Source: Bathynomus jamesi
Lineage: Eukaryota; Arthropoda; Malacostraca; Isopoda; Cirolanidae
Direction of reading: 5' to 3'
Length of the DNA stretch: 64,000 nt
NCBI GenBank assembly: GCA_023014485.1
Contig: JAJOZX010001861.1
Span: 607,501 to 671,500 of the forward strand
A program made the translations under genes and the position numbers. Positions 45,129 through 58,054 of this stretch are shown piece after piece. The notes beneath the pieces are model-generated. The model was not told where the DNA came from, made no database searches, and was given only the letters and a program-made list of their open reading frames with translations. How positions within the stretch are numbered: position 1 is the first letter of the stretch; the number at the start of each line of letters is the position of its first letter.

Positions 45129-46235
45129 TACCGATTGTACCTCGGATCCTTTCCTTCTTGTCTCACGTAAAATAGCGTGGATGCGAAGACATTTACTGTT
45201 TTCTATGCGTGCTTGGTGTAAGCGGAAATGTTCTCTTGCATCGCGTTTGACGCTCAATTTGAACCTTAAACAATTGTTACTAAACAGGCGAAAATGAATG
45301 AAATTGATATTGTGATTTAATTCTTTTGGTCGTTAAATTGTTAAATGAATTGCTTAGGGTGTGAAATGTTTTTGAAATTTTTGTACAAAATAAATGGAGT
45401 GTTAATGGAGCTTACACGAATTAAGGGCTCTCGATAAACTTTCAAATAGATTCTGGGCGTGATAAAAAAGTACTTCATATAATTTGATGGAAATCTTAGG
45501 CAAGGAGTTGAAATAGATAAATACATGAAGTATGGTACTCTGAAGTGGGGTTAATCACTTTTGAAATAAGCAATGAGTGAAATTAATAAGTGTTTAATTT
45601 CTTTTGTTAGTGAAATTGTTAAAATAAATTCTTTGGGTGTGAAATTCTTTTGAGATTTATTAAACAAATGTTTTTAAATTAAACGAGTTGAATTTCAGTC
45701 CTGGTGCATGATCCTTCAGGAGCAGGTTGCATCGCATGTTTGTGCCTCCTCCCAAGATAGCACGACTTTACCTGTATCAGTCGTGATGACGGTCCTACGT
45801 CCTCAGCCTTTCTCTACACAAGCTGGGGACTAATTTAGCCACCACTCTCCTCGTTACTGTAAGTATCATCGATTTTAATCGCCATTATTATTATTGTTAT
45901 TATAATTATTATTTACTTTAAACAAAACCTAGCATAATTTCATTCACTAGGTCAAATAATACCGTAAATATTTAAATCTGACATTTCTCACGCTTGAGGA
46001 TGTAGTGGCCTGCTGCATGTACCAAGAAATAAATTTCGAACTCGGTGCTGGTAAAATATAAAATAGTATATATATAAAGGTCGAGAGGTGTCATCCAAAG
46101 TTTCATCCCCGTTTCCCTCTTCATTTCATCCCCAGCATTCATTCTTCATTCCTTAATTTTCCATCATTCTCAGTTTTATATAATTTAATTTTTAGATTTC
46201 ACTGATGAACTTGTCTCAATCCATGAAGCATTTAG
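44830..46235. repeat. right arm segment with (TA)n and (GA)n
   Basis: TA tract 44,834-44,911 and (GA)n tract 45,074-45,123, then sequence mirroring 38,000-38,990. A tail-like module lies at 46,036-46,070. No gene is seen. Confidence 0.85.
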
Positions 46236-49200
46236 TTATAATGTTATAATATTCCAGACCAACAAAGACCGTAGGATCCACTCATGGCTGGTCTACCTAA
46301 CTGTGTTCGTAATTGTGTATCGTGTATGTCCTCCGTGGTGGCGGAGGGGACCTACAATTTTATGTGGGTTCCGAACCACAAGAACATAAGAAATTTATGT
46401 AACAACTGTCTGTACATTGGCAAAGACCAATTTTTGCAAAACTAAATAATTATCAATTTAAAACTAATTAATTATCGATTTAAAACTAAAAATAGTCTCT
46501 GGATCCAGAGGATCAAGTCATAATAGACTACTATCCACAAATATGTTACACTCTATATCTATTTATAACAGGCATGCAAATATATCAGATCCAAAGAATC
46601 CAGTCAATTTCATTAAGGTATCCATTAATACTAGTACCTTGCCAACGAAAAATAAGTCACGGTCCATATCGATTGCGGACCAAGACAAATTTACAACCAT
46701 ATACATTACAATATATATACTTAGGAGGAAAAGTGTAAGTGTGGCTGTAAAGACTGTACAGTAATGTAGAAATGTGTGTGCACCCATTTTGGGTCTCCCA
46801 TTTAAAGGTGTTTGTGGGGCAAGTGAAGATCATGAGTTTTTCAATACCTCACAGTACTATGGGGGGCACCGCTCGGCAGAGAAATCTCTTTAAATGGGGT
46901 GTGTAAGGACAGAGAGTATCCCCTAACACAAGAGGCTGCCTCCCTATATCCCACAACACTTGTGTTGAGCTGTGGGATCTATCACCACAGAGCCTTAATT
47001 TTACTACCTTAAACTATACCCAATCTATCAACATATGCGTCTAATTGATTTTTAAACATGTTTATAGACGTGCTACTAATTACTTCTACCGGCAAACTAT
47101 TCCACCTATTTACTATTGTGTGCGTAAAAAAGTTTTTGGCAATTGTTGTCTCGAACCTTCTACTTGTCAACTTACATCCGTTATTTCTAGTCATATTATA
47201 TTGAGATATTTCGAAAAAGCTATCTCTATCTACGTTATCGAACCCATTCACAATTTTGAAAACCTAGATTAGATCACCCATTAGCCTCCGAGTCTCGAGT
47301 GTAGTCAATTTTAACTCCTGAAGCCTATCCTCATACGATTTTGACCTAAGCGACAGAATCATCTTAGTTGCTCGTCTTTGAACTCTTTCGATTTTGTCTA
47401 TATCTTTGCGCATATGCGGATTCCAAAATTGGATCGCGTACTCCAAATGGGGTCTAACTAATGATTTATAAAGAGGAACTATAATATCGCGCGATTTGTA
47501 CTCAAAATTCCGAGCTATAAAACCTAACACTTTGTTCGCCTTATTGACCGCTGCTGTACTTTGTTTCGCTACTTTTAAGTCACCAGTGACTATAACTCCT
47601 AAATCTTTTTTCTACTCTATGCTTGTTACCTCTTTCCCTGACATACTATACGCAAAACTACCGTTACGCGAACCTATATGCAAAATTTTGCACTTATCAA
47701 CGTTAAATCTCATTTGCCACGTGACTGACCAATCAACTATTTTATTCAGATCTTCCTGAATTTTACCTCTATCTTCGTCATTAATCGCCCTACCACCCTG
47801 CTTCGTGTCATCCGCAAACTTTGAAACTGTACTGACTAGGCCGACATCTAAATAGTTAATATGTATAAGAAAAAGCAAGGGGCCCAATACAGAACCCTGA
47901 GGAACGCCACTCGCTACATTAGCCCAACACGACTCCGCTCCATCAACGACCACCCTCTGTTTCCTACCTCGCAACCACTCTTCTATCCAATTTATTACTA
48001 CACCCCTGATTCCATGAGCCTTAGTTTTTTCAATGAGTCTTTTGTGCGGCACGGTGTCAAACGCTTTTTGAAAATCTAAATACACTACATCAACCGCCCG
48101 ATGTCTATCGTAAACGTCAACCGCGCTTTGAAAAAATTCTAAAAGATTAGTTAAGCAAGATTTGTTTCGCCTAAAACCGTGCTGCGTATTTCTAACTAGT
48201 TTATGCAATTCTAAGTGTTCGACTATACGATCCCTAATTATTGATTCCAGTAGCTTACCTACAACAGACGTTAAACTGATTGGCCTATAATTTCCCGCCG
48301 CACCTTTATCACCTTTCTTAAAGATAGGTGTTACGTTTGCTAACTTGAAATTATCTGGTACGCACCCCTCAGAAATAGACGCATTAAAAATCTTTGTTAG
48401 CGGCACAACAATGCTATCTTTCAATTCTTTTAGTTGTATGGGATATATGGAATCCGGCCCCGGTGATTTAAGCGTTTTCATTTCATCAATATAGCGCATT
48501 ACCTCCCCTTCACTGACCACAATATTATCCAAAATATTACAATTATCAAAACGTATTATGTCTATGACCGTAGGGATATTCGTTACATCTTTTATAGTAA
48601 AAACTGACGTAAAAAATTCGTTTAGCAAGGTAGCCATTTCCTTGTTTTCAGAAACTAGAACTCCGTTTACATTTTTCAACGGCCCCAATACACTTTTTAC
48701 TGGATTTCTATTGTTGACGTATTGAAAGAATCGCTTGGGGTTTTCTTTACCGTCACGAGCTATGGAGATTTCAAATTCGCGCTTGGACTTTTTTATTATA
48801 CTTTTCGCTTCACGCCTCAGAGATATGTAGTTGTTTCGTAACAAAAAATTGTCTTTATCGCACTTATGTTGCCTATAAGCCCTATCTCTACTCTTTATAA
48901 TGTCTCCTACTCTAGAAGTAAACCACAAGGGCTTGTTGTTTACTTTCGCACGCTTAATTTTGTACGGTACACATTCCTCATTTATAGTCCTAAATACTGT
49001 TTCGAACGATTCCCACATTACTTTTGCGTTGGAGTTCCCCATCACGTTTTCCCAATTGACGTGTGAGAATTTATTTCGAAATTTACAAAAGTCTGTGTGC
49101 TGGAAGTTAGGAATTTTAGTCGAGTTAGTTGGTTTCGAGTGACTTACTGAGAGGACAAACTCTACCATATTGTGATCGCTACTGCTTAACGGTTCTATTA

Positions 49201-49573
49201 CTTGAAGATCAGTAATTAGCCTATCATCCGTAATTACTAAATCTAAAATACTGTCCAACCTCGTAGGTTCCCCAACCTTTTGAATAAGAAAGCTATCGTC
49301 GAGGAAATTAACTAAATGATTACCTTCCGCGTCTACCTGCATGGTATCATAATTCACGTTGGCGCAATTAAAGTCACCCATAACTAAAGCCTGCTCACTA
49401 CCGATTATTCTCTTTAGTTCACGATATAACGCTTCGTCCGTATCAGCTGTTTGATTAGGGGGCCTATATATAACCGCAACAAGAAGTTTGAAATCGTTTA
49501 ATTTAAGTTCTGCTGTAGTCGAATCTATCGGTTCTGGAATTGAGTGCTTTATTTCTATATAGTTATGCTCCAT
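46236..49573 (-). mobile_element. CR1-type LINE, 5'-truncated, copy 2
   Basis: Same family as the element at 6241-10,765. The 3' end (ATTATAAC repeats) is at 46,236-46,260 and the 5' truncation, inside the endonuclease, at 49,573. The left arm at 37,850-37,870 is the empty site, a (TA)n tract. Lacks ORF1 and about the first 90 codons of ORF2. Confidence 0.9.
47009..49573 (-). pseudogene. CR1 ORF2, 5'-truncated, two nonsense codons
   Basis: One reading frame from 49,573 to 47,009, interrupted only by TAG at 47,612 and TAG at 47,264. At both sites copy 1 has CAG, so both are single C-to-T changes. The first piece is 653 codons and includes part of the endonuclease (VIYRPPNQ, MGDFNC, SSSDHNM) and the full RT (KSPGPDSI, QHGFRRNKSC, YLDFQKAFDTVPH, GVPQGSVLGPLLF, FADDTK). 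The CR1 C-terminal block (VRPHLEYAIQFWNP, RRATKM) follows. Where copy 1 has a TAA (8178) this copy has TTA, and where copy 1 is frameshifted (9375) this copy is in frame. Confidence 0.9.
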
Positions 49574-50483
49574 TTGGTATATATATGAATTTGTATTAAT
49601 TGATAATAGTGAATGGTTGTCGTCTTGTAACTTGTATGTTTAATTAAATATTTTGAATGCTTACTGAACAATATTTTAATCTATCGCACTATATATGTAT
49701 ATACATTAAGTATACTAAGACCTTTGAACTGTCACGTCAGCACTCGTGTCTCAGTGGGTAACGCCGTTTACCTGTAAGTGAAGTGAAGCCAGAGGTCGTG
49801 CGTTCGACCCCCGATGGTATTGGTAATAATAATAATCCATGTGTTAGTACAATGGCCCGTGTTCGTCTGGCCAGAGACTGTGCCAATTTCTGGTCCTCTT
49901 CACTGGTTACTATGAATTGACACATCCAAGGTGTGCCTTATTATTATTATTATATAAGCTGAGATGACAGTGTTCCTATTTGTTTATTATCCTATATTAT
50001 TATTATTAATATTAATTTCATCATCATTTTTAATTGTTTTTAATTATTTTTAATTACCTTTATTTATTTATTCCAGTTAAAGGTTGTTATATTCTTACAA
50101 AGAAAAATATATCCTTCCTTTTCTTCTCTTTTCCCGCTTTCGTACCCTAATTTTAGGATCATGGAACCGACTCTCGGCTAGGACTTTATATTTTAACGAA
50201 TACCGTGCCTCTCTGGGTTTCCCTCCCTCTGTAGGGTAGTGGTTCGGATCTCACTCAAAGCTGTAGATTCCATTCGTCACGTGACATTTGCCTTTACGAT
50301 GGAGTTTGAATAACGCCTCCAAATTATTATTATTATTAGTATTATTAGTGAGGTTATTTTGATTTCGTTTCAAATTAACACAAGATTGTTTGGTTTAACT
50401 AAAAGGCTTTCCATATTACATGGAATGCGTTCTTTTGTCAATCATTATTACCAACACACACACACAATATAATATATATATAT
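49574..50483. repeat. right arm segment
   Basis: Mirrors 33,690-33,945 and 37,300-37,800. It contains the tRNA-like segment listed separately and, at about 50,070-50,085, the empty site of element C. Confidence 0.85.
49737..49925 (+). repeat. tRNA-derived SINE head, right-arm copy
   Basis: A-box-like GTCTCAGTGGGTAACGC and B-box GCGTTCGACCCC, spaced as in tRNA genes, inverted relative to 37,440-37,632. A (TAA)n-like tail follows. The cloverleaf is not convincing. Confidence 0.55.
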
Positions 50484-51887
50484 CGGGTGGCCACAAAAAA
50501 ACTTTACTTAATTCAAAGTTTAATAACTGCAACAATTCAAAACTTATGCGATTGAGCTTTGGCACACATTAACAGATGGTTATAATCTATAATTGCTGGA
50601 ATTTTCAAATATGTAGGTTCTATAGTTTTGTTACAGTGAACAATTTAACATCATATGTCTAAAAATAGCATGCCGAAGAAAATGAATTTGAACTTAACAA
50701 AATTTACTTAAACAAATGGTCAATGTGACCACCTCCCTGTTGGTAAACTGCCCTCAATCGCTTCTTCCACGAGGAGATGCACTTTCGAACCTCATCTAAG
50801 GTGATATCCTCCCATGCTCTACTGATTTTCTCCTTAAGTTCATCTTCGGTGAATTTGTCTTTCTGGCTGCCGTAAACCTTCACCATGAGGGAATCCCATA
50901 CTGAATAGTCCATCGGATTACAGTCGGGAGACTGAGGCGGCCATTCATCCTTTTTGATGAAATTAGGGGTCTCTTGCTCTAGATGATTTTGGGTCGCTCG
51001 GCTTGTATGGGCGGGTGCCCCATCTTGCTGGAAAATGTAGGCCTCATCAGGATACAGCTGACGACAATCGGGAAGTAACCCATTATCTAACAGGTTGATG
51101 TAGCGCTCAGAGTTAACTTTAGTTTCGTTTAGCTGAGTAGCGTTCATATAGGGATTTACAGCGGGTCTTTCTACGCTGTCTTACATTCTGATCACGCCGA
51201 GAAACTCGAATTCTCTTGTAGGCCTTCCATTTCAAACGTTTTACAATCCCTTGTACAGAGGAGCGAGAAATCCCAAGGTCGTACGCAATCTGTCTCTGGG
51301 AGCGATGAGTTCCTGGTGTATTCTCCTGGGATTGAATCAGTTCCTCCACGGCAGCCTTATTTTCTTCTGTTGAAACACTTTTGGGCCTGCCGCTGCCGGG
51401 TTTTCTAGCTGTTGATCCAGTATCCTTTATCTTTCTTATTAAGTTATAAACACTTTGACGAGTCCAGTTCTTTGCGGGGAATTCTCGGACAATCCTATTT
51501 CCATTCCAACCTTTTTCCTTGACACATGCTTCTATGATGGCTTTATCACTTTTACTTAACATCATGCTGGCGGGGTTTTAGCGGAAAAATAAAAGAAAGC
51601 AAATTCACATTAGGGTTAGCCTACGCCAGCGCGCGTGTCATACTACGCTACATTAGGTTTAGCCTACGCTAGCGCACGTACGTGTCAGATGCACACCAGG
51701 CATGCTATTTTTAGACATATGCTTTTAAATTGTTCACTGTAACAAAACTATAGAACCTACATATTTGAAAATTCCAGCAATTATAGATTATATACATCTG
51801 TTAATGTGTGCAAAATCTCAATCGCATAAGTTTTGAATTGTTGCAGTTATTAAACTTTCAATTAAGTAAAGTTTTTTTGTGGCCACC

Positions 51888-51889
<2 letters not shown>
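50484..51889 (-). mobile_element. mariner-like element with about 185 bp inverted ends
   Basis: The left end CGGGTGGCCACAAAAAAAC is inverted at 51,889, and the inverted repeats extend about 185-190 bp each side, long for mariners. TA flanks. The left arm at about 33,480 lacks it. It carries an internally deleted transposase. Confidence 0.85.
50704..51565 (-). pseudogene. mariner transposase with deleted catalytic middle
   Basis: The ATG at 51,565 starts a 148-codon frame with two helix-turn-helix parts (NRIVREFPAKNWTRQSVYNLI; QRQIAYDLGISRSSVQGIV) joined by the GRPKSVS hook. The second frame (51,147-50,704) reads ETKVNSERYINLL, FQQDGAPAHTSRA and PPQSPDCNPMDYSVWDSL, the second and third catalytic Asp, and a normal C-terminus. 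The stretch with the first Asp is missing between them, so about 100 residues were lost together with a frame change. It cannot catalyse but may still bind ends. Confidence 0.85.
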
Positions 51890-51941
<52 letters not shown>

Positions 51942-52744
51942 TATACATATACACACTAGTTAATTAAAGGTACATTCCAGCAAGGCAATGAATGGTTATT
52001 CAAACGCTAAACAACAACACGCAAACACACGTCGCAAACCTGATTATGATTTTTAAAAAAATTGCATCGTCTCAGAAGGATACAAAACATTTACACATAT
52101 TTTTCTGTAGTTAATTTAAGTCTTCACACCTGCTCAAAAAGGTAAAAAGCTAGCTGGAACACGTATATACTTTGAATCTCAGCATGGAAGTTATTTCTAT
52201 CAGCCAGGTGAATTGATTTTATATCTGAATTTGTATGAATAACTTTCATTGCTAGAATAAATACAATTTAACAATTTTGTTTTAATACAAATAATTATGA
52301 AGTTGGACTATTTATTTTATTGTGGGCTTAAGCTTTAGGCTTTCCTTGTTTCTTAATTAAAAATAAAGCAGATACTTATTATTATTAATAATAATAATAT
52401 ATAAATCAAGTTGAAATTATTCAAAATTAATTTTATTAGCTACTCCTTATTTGATAGCCCCAGAGATGGTAGTCTCGTAAAGAAAATGCTAAATGATGAA
52501 GCCTGACTAGCATCTAAAGCAATTCCCGATTTCAGCGCTGATAAAATATAAAATGATTGTGCCTATGCTTCTGTAAGATAATGTTTATGTAATTACTGCC
52601 TCCCAAATGAAGATCGAATAAAGAAAGCACCACTCATTTATGATACGCCGCTGTTCAACCTCTACGTTTAATTTGTTCCGTAAATGGTTACTGATGGTAT
52701 TTCTCAACTCTTTTTTTTTCCACCTGTCATGTTTACTGTATCCA

Positions 52745-52830
<86 letters not shown>

Positions 52831-53165
52831 ATCCACAACTGTGGAAAATATTTTATCGATTTGTAATAATTGGAATTAATCTTGACAAAACGTTCAAATA
52901 AAAGATCTGTGTCATTGCATAGTGCAATCTGGTAACCATGATTGTAACCATGGGCGTGTTGTAAAGAAAATATTAAATGAATCTCGATTAGCATCTAAAT
53001 TAAATAACGATTTCAGCATTGATAAAATATAAAATGATTATGTGCTTATGTTTGTAATATCAGATGAGTGCTTTTTGTGTTTGGCTATCAAATTGAGCCT
53101 TAAAGAAGAGTCTGAACATTTAAAAAGGTGTGTGTGTGTGTGTGTTGTGTGTGTGTGTGTGTGTG
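51890..53165. repeat. right arm segment with (CT)n and tail-like modules
   Basis: Mirrors 32,300-33,480. TA tract 51,891-51,935; pure (CT)n 52,748-52,827; (GT)n 53,128-53,168. Modules ATTTCAGCGCTGATAAAATA at about 52,531-52,560 and ATTTCAGCATTGATAAAATA at 53,006-53,035. No gene is seen. Confidence 0.8.
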
Positions 53166-54065
53166 TGTGCACTAATTGTCAATATCTGTAATAAATGATA
53201 AATATTATTTTCACAAAACCAGAATCTGTTTTACTATTTATTTCCAATTAATCATAGCCGTTTGCATAAAGTATGCTGAAGATCTAGAACATTATTTGAA
53301 GGCACCGCCAAATTATTATTATAAATAGTACTTACCGTCCTTTAGCTAAAAACAGAGATGGGGTTATTTGAGAAAGAGCGAAATTAAAATACTTTTGATA
53401 GGAAATAGCGTTTAGCTGATATAAGCGATGGGCCCATTTGCTGAAGGCAAACAGATTATTTATTGGATTTTTAATTCGAATTTTTCAGAACAATGATTAA
53501 TTTAAATATTTATACATTATTTTCCATAATTGTTTAGGTCCAGCTTTTAATTAGGCAAGCATATTCGAGGTCAATTTTTTTATATTCCACCGCTTGTATA
53601 GAAATGTGTTAGTGATTTCACAAGATGTTTACTTTGTTAAAATGTGTTTTTTCGGTTCTCAAAAATATTTCCCCCATGAATTGACCCACACGGTGGTAAA
53701 GCATTTACGACAAGCATCAGCGTATGATTGAGAAAATACTGGTTTATGCTGCTTAGGGTGTGGGTAAAACAACAGGAGTTTCTGATTTTATTTTAAAACG
53801 TGACCGAAGGTGTGTGTGTGTGTGTGTTTTGTACTAATTAGAAATATCTGTAATAAATGATAAATATTATGGGATAAACGATGGGGTCATTTGCTGAAGG
53901 CGAAAAGATTATTTATTGGATTTTTGGATGTTTAATTTAAATATTTATACATTATTTTCCATAATTGTTTAGGTCCAGCTTTTAATTAGGCGCGCATATT
54001 CGCGATCAAATTTTTTTATTTTCCACCGCTTGTATAGGAATGTGATAGTTTTATTTCATTCTTTT

Positions 54066-54106
<41 letters not shown>

Positions 54107-54510
54107 AAACGTTATTATTAAATTACACCAAATGACTGTTTAGGGCTTCTGTGTTAACGTGTGGTCTAATCCAGACGTATCAGATAGCCCGAGAAAGGCT
54201 CAGATTAGGCAGGGAGAGAGAAATAAACAGATAAGTAGCGATCTTCGCAATAACGGGGTCGTACCCCTACGTCCCGTGGAAGGGCATGTCGTGACAAATT
54301 TCTATAAGTACATTCCAATCTTAGTTTCCAAAACTTAAAATTCTGTCAAGAAAGGGGGAGTCCTTCATTTGCTTTGCGCATGTTTTTACTACCTCTAACC
54401 GATTAATTTAAATCTATCGAATAAAGAGTTTAAGGTTGTGTTAAGATTTATTTAATTGTAAGTGAATATAATTAATAGCGGACAGAGTATATGACGGGTG
54501 TGTGTGTGTG
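53166..54510. repeat. right-arm-only block with an internal direct duplication
   Basis: Missing from the left arm. 53,166-53,630 and 53,826-54,055 share segments in the same order (ATATCTGTAATAAATGATAAATATTA; TTTGCTGAAGGC; CATTATTTTCCATAATTG; CACCGCTTGTATAG), the second copy shortened. A (GT)n tract precedes each. A TA tract lies at 54,069-54,104. The rest (54,110-54,510) is unrecognised. Confidence 0.7.
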
Positions 54511-54794
54511 TGTATTTTCGTAAAAACATCAGAGAAAAACGACTTTACCCTGAAATTAATTGTAATGTAATATAATTTTTGTATTTTATCAAATAAATAT
54601 TCAAGAGAAAGAGAAAGAGAGAGAGAGAGAGACTATACGTTTTAAAATAATGAGCGACATAATTTTTGTATTTTATTCACATAAAGAAACAAGATTTTAT
54701 ATACATATATATATATATATATATTATCTTCGAGGCGCCTATACATTTTAAAGTAATCAGCGATATAATTTTTGTATTTTATCAAATAAATATT

Positions 54795-54836
<42 letters not shown>

Positions 54837-54964
54837 TGCTGATAAAGAAATCATCAATATGCATGTGTGACAAACAATTCATGGAAAGCCGAGAACACGC
54901 GATAAACCAACAGATGTCTTCGAATTTAAAATGCGTAGGTTATATATATATATATATATATATA
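54511..54964. repeat. right arm segment
   Basis: Mirrors 27,600-27,830 and 32,210-32,300. Two related copies of an ATAATTTTTGTATTTTAT module, (GA)n tracts at 54,601-54,631 and 54,797-54,833, and the TA tract into which element B inserted. No gene is seen. Confidence 0.8.
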
Positions 54965-57900
54965 TTAGGGTGCGACTTATTTGGGGTGTTTTTCATTTTT
55001 TGGGAATTTCTATCAGGACGGGCGCATTTCTGGTGTCATTCCGTCTAAAAACATTGTGTGTAAAATATTTTTGAAATAAAATAATAATTAGAACTGCCTC
55101 AACGAGGTCAAAGTTTATACTTTTTGTCGAAAAGTACTCATGGCGTCTGTTATCATGTCAGTTTTCGTTTCGATAGCTGCTGTAGTTTCTGAGTTGAAAA
55201 ATGATAACAGACAGACAGACGGACGGTCAGAGTCGTTGGTTTAGTCTTCCGCACTGGTGTACAGAAGACTAAAATGAGGTATTATACAGGGTGTAACACG
55301 AGTTTATCCAAATATTGATACAGGCGAAAGAACATGTTATTCTAAGTAGAAAATGGGTTGGGACGAGTTTTGCCAACACTAACAGTGTTTCATTCTCTTT
55401 TTCAGTGAGTTCTGAAACGACGTGATGGCTTCGGCAACAAGATCTAAAACAGCAGTCTATCTCCTGGGGACCGTGGACCACAGCATCACAGGAAGCATGC
55501 TGCCTACGGGAAAGCAGGCGCTTCAGTACTTTTTCCACCTTCACCTTGACGTCAAGAAGCCGATCAAGGAAGCAGCCGCTGAGACAGTGACCGCAGTCAA
55601 GGAATTCTGGGAGCGGTCCCGTATTCCTACGCAGAAAGACCAACGCGCAAGGGACAAGGTTCTCCGAATGTACGAGAAGTGGCGGGCTCTGAACAAGAAC
55701 TCGAAACGGCGCACTGTGACCCAAATCAGGAACGAGGCCGAGTTCCTCTCATCCCTTGACCGCCTCTTCGACATCGCACACGAACAGGCGATGTCGATGA
55801 TCACAATCGAAGAGGACAGGGAGTTCCTGACGGGACAAAGGGCCGAGGTGCGGCGCGGCCGCATCTCCTCCACACGTGACATGACGCTGCACACTGAGGA
55901 GGAGCGTGCGAGGAGACAGGAAGCGGAAAGGAGCCGCCGGCAAGATGATGAAAGGGCGAACAGAGAGAGCCGAGAAGAACTCGTCGAACTGGCATCGAGC
56001 TCCAGCTCAGGTGCAAGCAGCCCGACTCGGTCACCGACACGGCGTCGTCGCCGAGAAGAAGAGGAAGAGCTCTCTCTCCCGGGCCCGTCCACGTCGAATG
56101 CAGAAGCATCTACGACCCCTTTACCACCCAAGCGATTCCGCGCGTCGAAAAAGATGATCACCCCTGATCTCTCCGCAGCGATGGATCGGACGAAACTTAC
56201 CGACCGAGAAGGTGTTTTTCTGCTGTCGGCGGCTGCGAGGAGCTTGGGCCACGACCCTGAGGAGCTGGTCTTGAACCGCGAATCCTCCCGCCGCGACCGA
56301 GCAAAGTTCCGTGCTATGGCAGCAGCGGAAATGAAGGCAGCCTTCCATCCTACTGTGCCGCTGACCGTTCACTGGGACGGGAAAATCGTACCAGCGGCTG
56401 ACGGAGGCCCTGCTGAAGATCGCCTTCCAGTTCTGGTGTCTGGGGAGAACGTCGACAAGCTTCTGGCTGTGCCCAGCCTCCCCGACGGCACCGGCCGCGC
56501 CATGGCGGAAGCCGTCCTCTCTGCCCTCGAGGATTGGGACATCAAGGGACGGATCTGTGCCCTCTCTTTTGACACCACCGCCTCAAACACAGGACTCTCA
56601 GGAGGAGCTTGCTATATCATTGAGCAGAAACTCGAGAAGACAGTGCTTCATTTGGCTTGCCGCCACCACATCCACGAACTGGTGTGCGAGAAGGCATTCA
56701 CGGCGTGCCTAGGTCCCTCTACTGGTCCTGACATCCTCCTGTTCAAACGATTCGCCGCCCAGTGGGACTTCATCGATCAAACCAAAGCGAAGCCCTTCGA
56801 GGATGGAACCATGCCGCAGCACCTGAAGGACGCCCGCGACGACCTGCTGATCGAATTCAGCCGCCTCCTCGACGGTCAACATCCACGTGATGACTACAGG
56901 GAACTTCTGGAGCTCTCTGTAATTGTGCTGGGCGGTCCGAACAAGCGGGGTGCCCGGTTCGCTCGTCCCGGCGCCTTCCATCGCGCGCGCTGGATGGCAA
57001 AAGTCATCTATGCCATCAAACTGTTCCTGTTCCGGGAACAGTTTCAGATGTCGTCAGGCGAAGCGGCTGGAATCCGGCGATTCACCATCTTCGCCGTGTC
57101 CATCTACGTGACGGCCTGGTACAAAGCGCCGCTCCCGGCAACGGCCCCAGCCGCGGACCTCGCGCTGGTCAAGGCCCTCGTCTATTATCCGGACTCAGCG
57201 GTGGCCAAGGCGACGGCGACAGTCTTCGCCAGGCACCTATGGTACTTGAGCGAGCGCCTCGTCACCCTGGCCATCTTCGACGAGGGTATCGACTTGGCGA
57301 CAAAGCGGGAGATGATTAAAGCGATGGAAGAAGAGGAAGGATCGGAGGATCCCCCGCGGCGTATCAATGTGGACCTGTCCACCGCCTCAATCGCCAACAA
57401 TACATTGGCCAAGTTCACAACGACTACATCAAAGGAGTTCTTCAAGGTTCTGGACATCAGCACCGCCTTCCTGCTCAAGGATCCGGAGGAGTGGCGGACG
57501 GACCCAGCCTTCATCGCCGCATCCCGCCGAGTCCAGGCCCTTCAAGTTGTCAATGACTTCGCGGAGCGCGGGGTGGCGTTGATGCAGTCTTTCAACCTGG
57601 CCCTTACCAAGAGTGAAGACCAAAGGCAGTTCCTCTTACAAGTGGTCGAGAAGCACCGCTGTGACTTCCCAACCGCCCGCAAGTCCACCGTGACCTCTGC
57701 AAAGTAGGCAACAATGAGAGGGAGATGGGCGCCCATGATACCCCCCCCCCCTTGAGGGGCTAATACTCGAGTTGAGGGGGACCTAGAGTTGAAAGTATGA
57801 AGTCCAGTTATATGTTTTAGGTCAAGATTAGTACTTGAACAAACTAGAAGTGATATTTTATTTGCTAGAGGCATAGAACATCATGATCTAAAATTTCTAC

Positions 57901-58054
57901 TTTTCGAGAAAATATACAAACTTTGACCGTATTGAGGCAGTTCTAAATATTGTTTTATTTCAAAGATATTTTACACACGATATTTTTTGACAAAATGGAA
58001 CCAGAAACGCGCCCGTCCCGATAAACATTCAAACTTTCGAAAATAAGTGTCACC

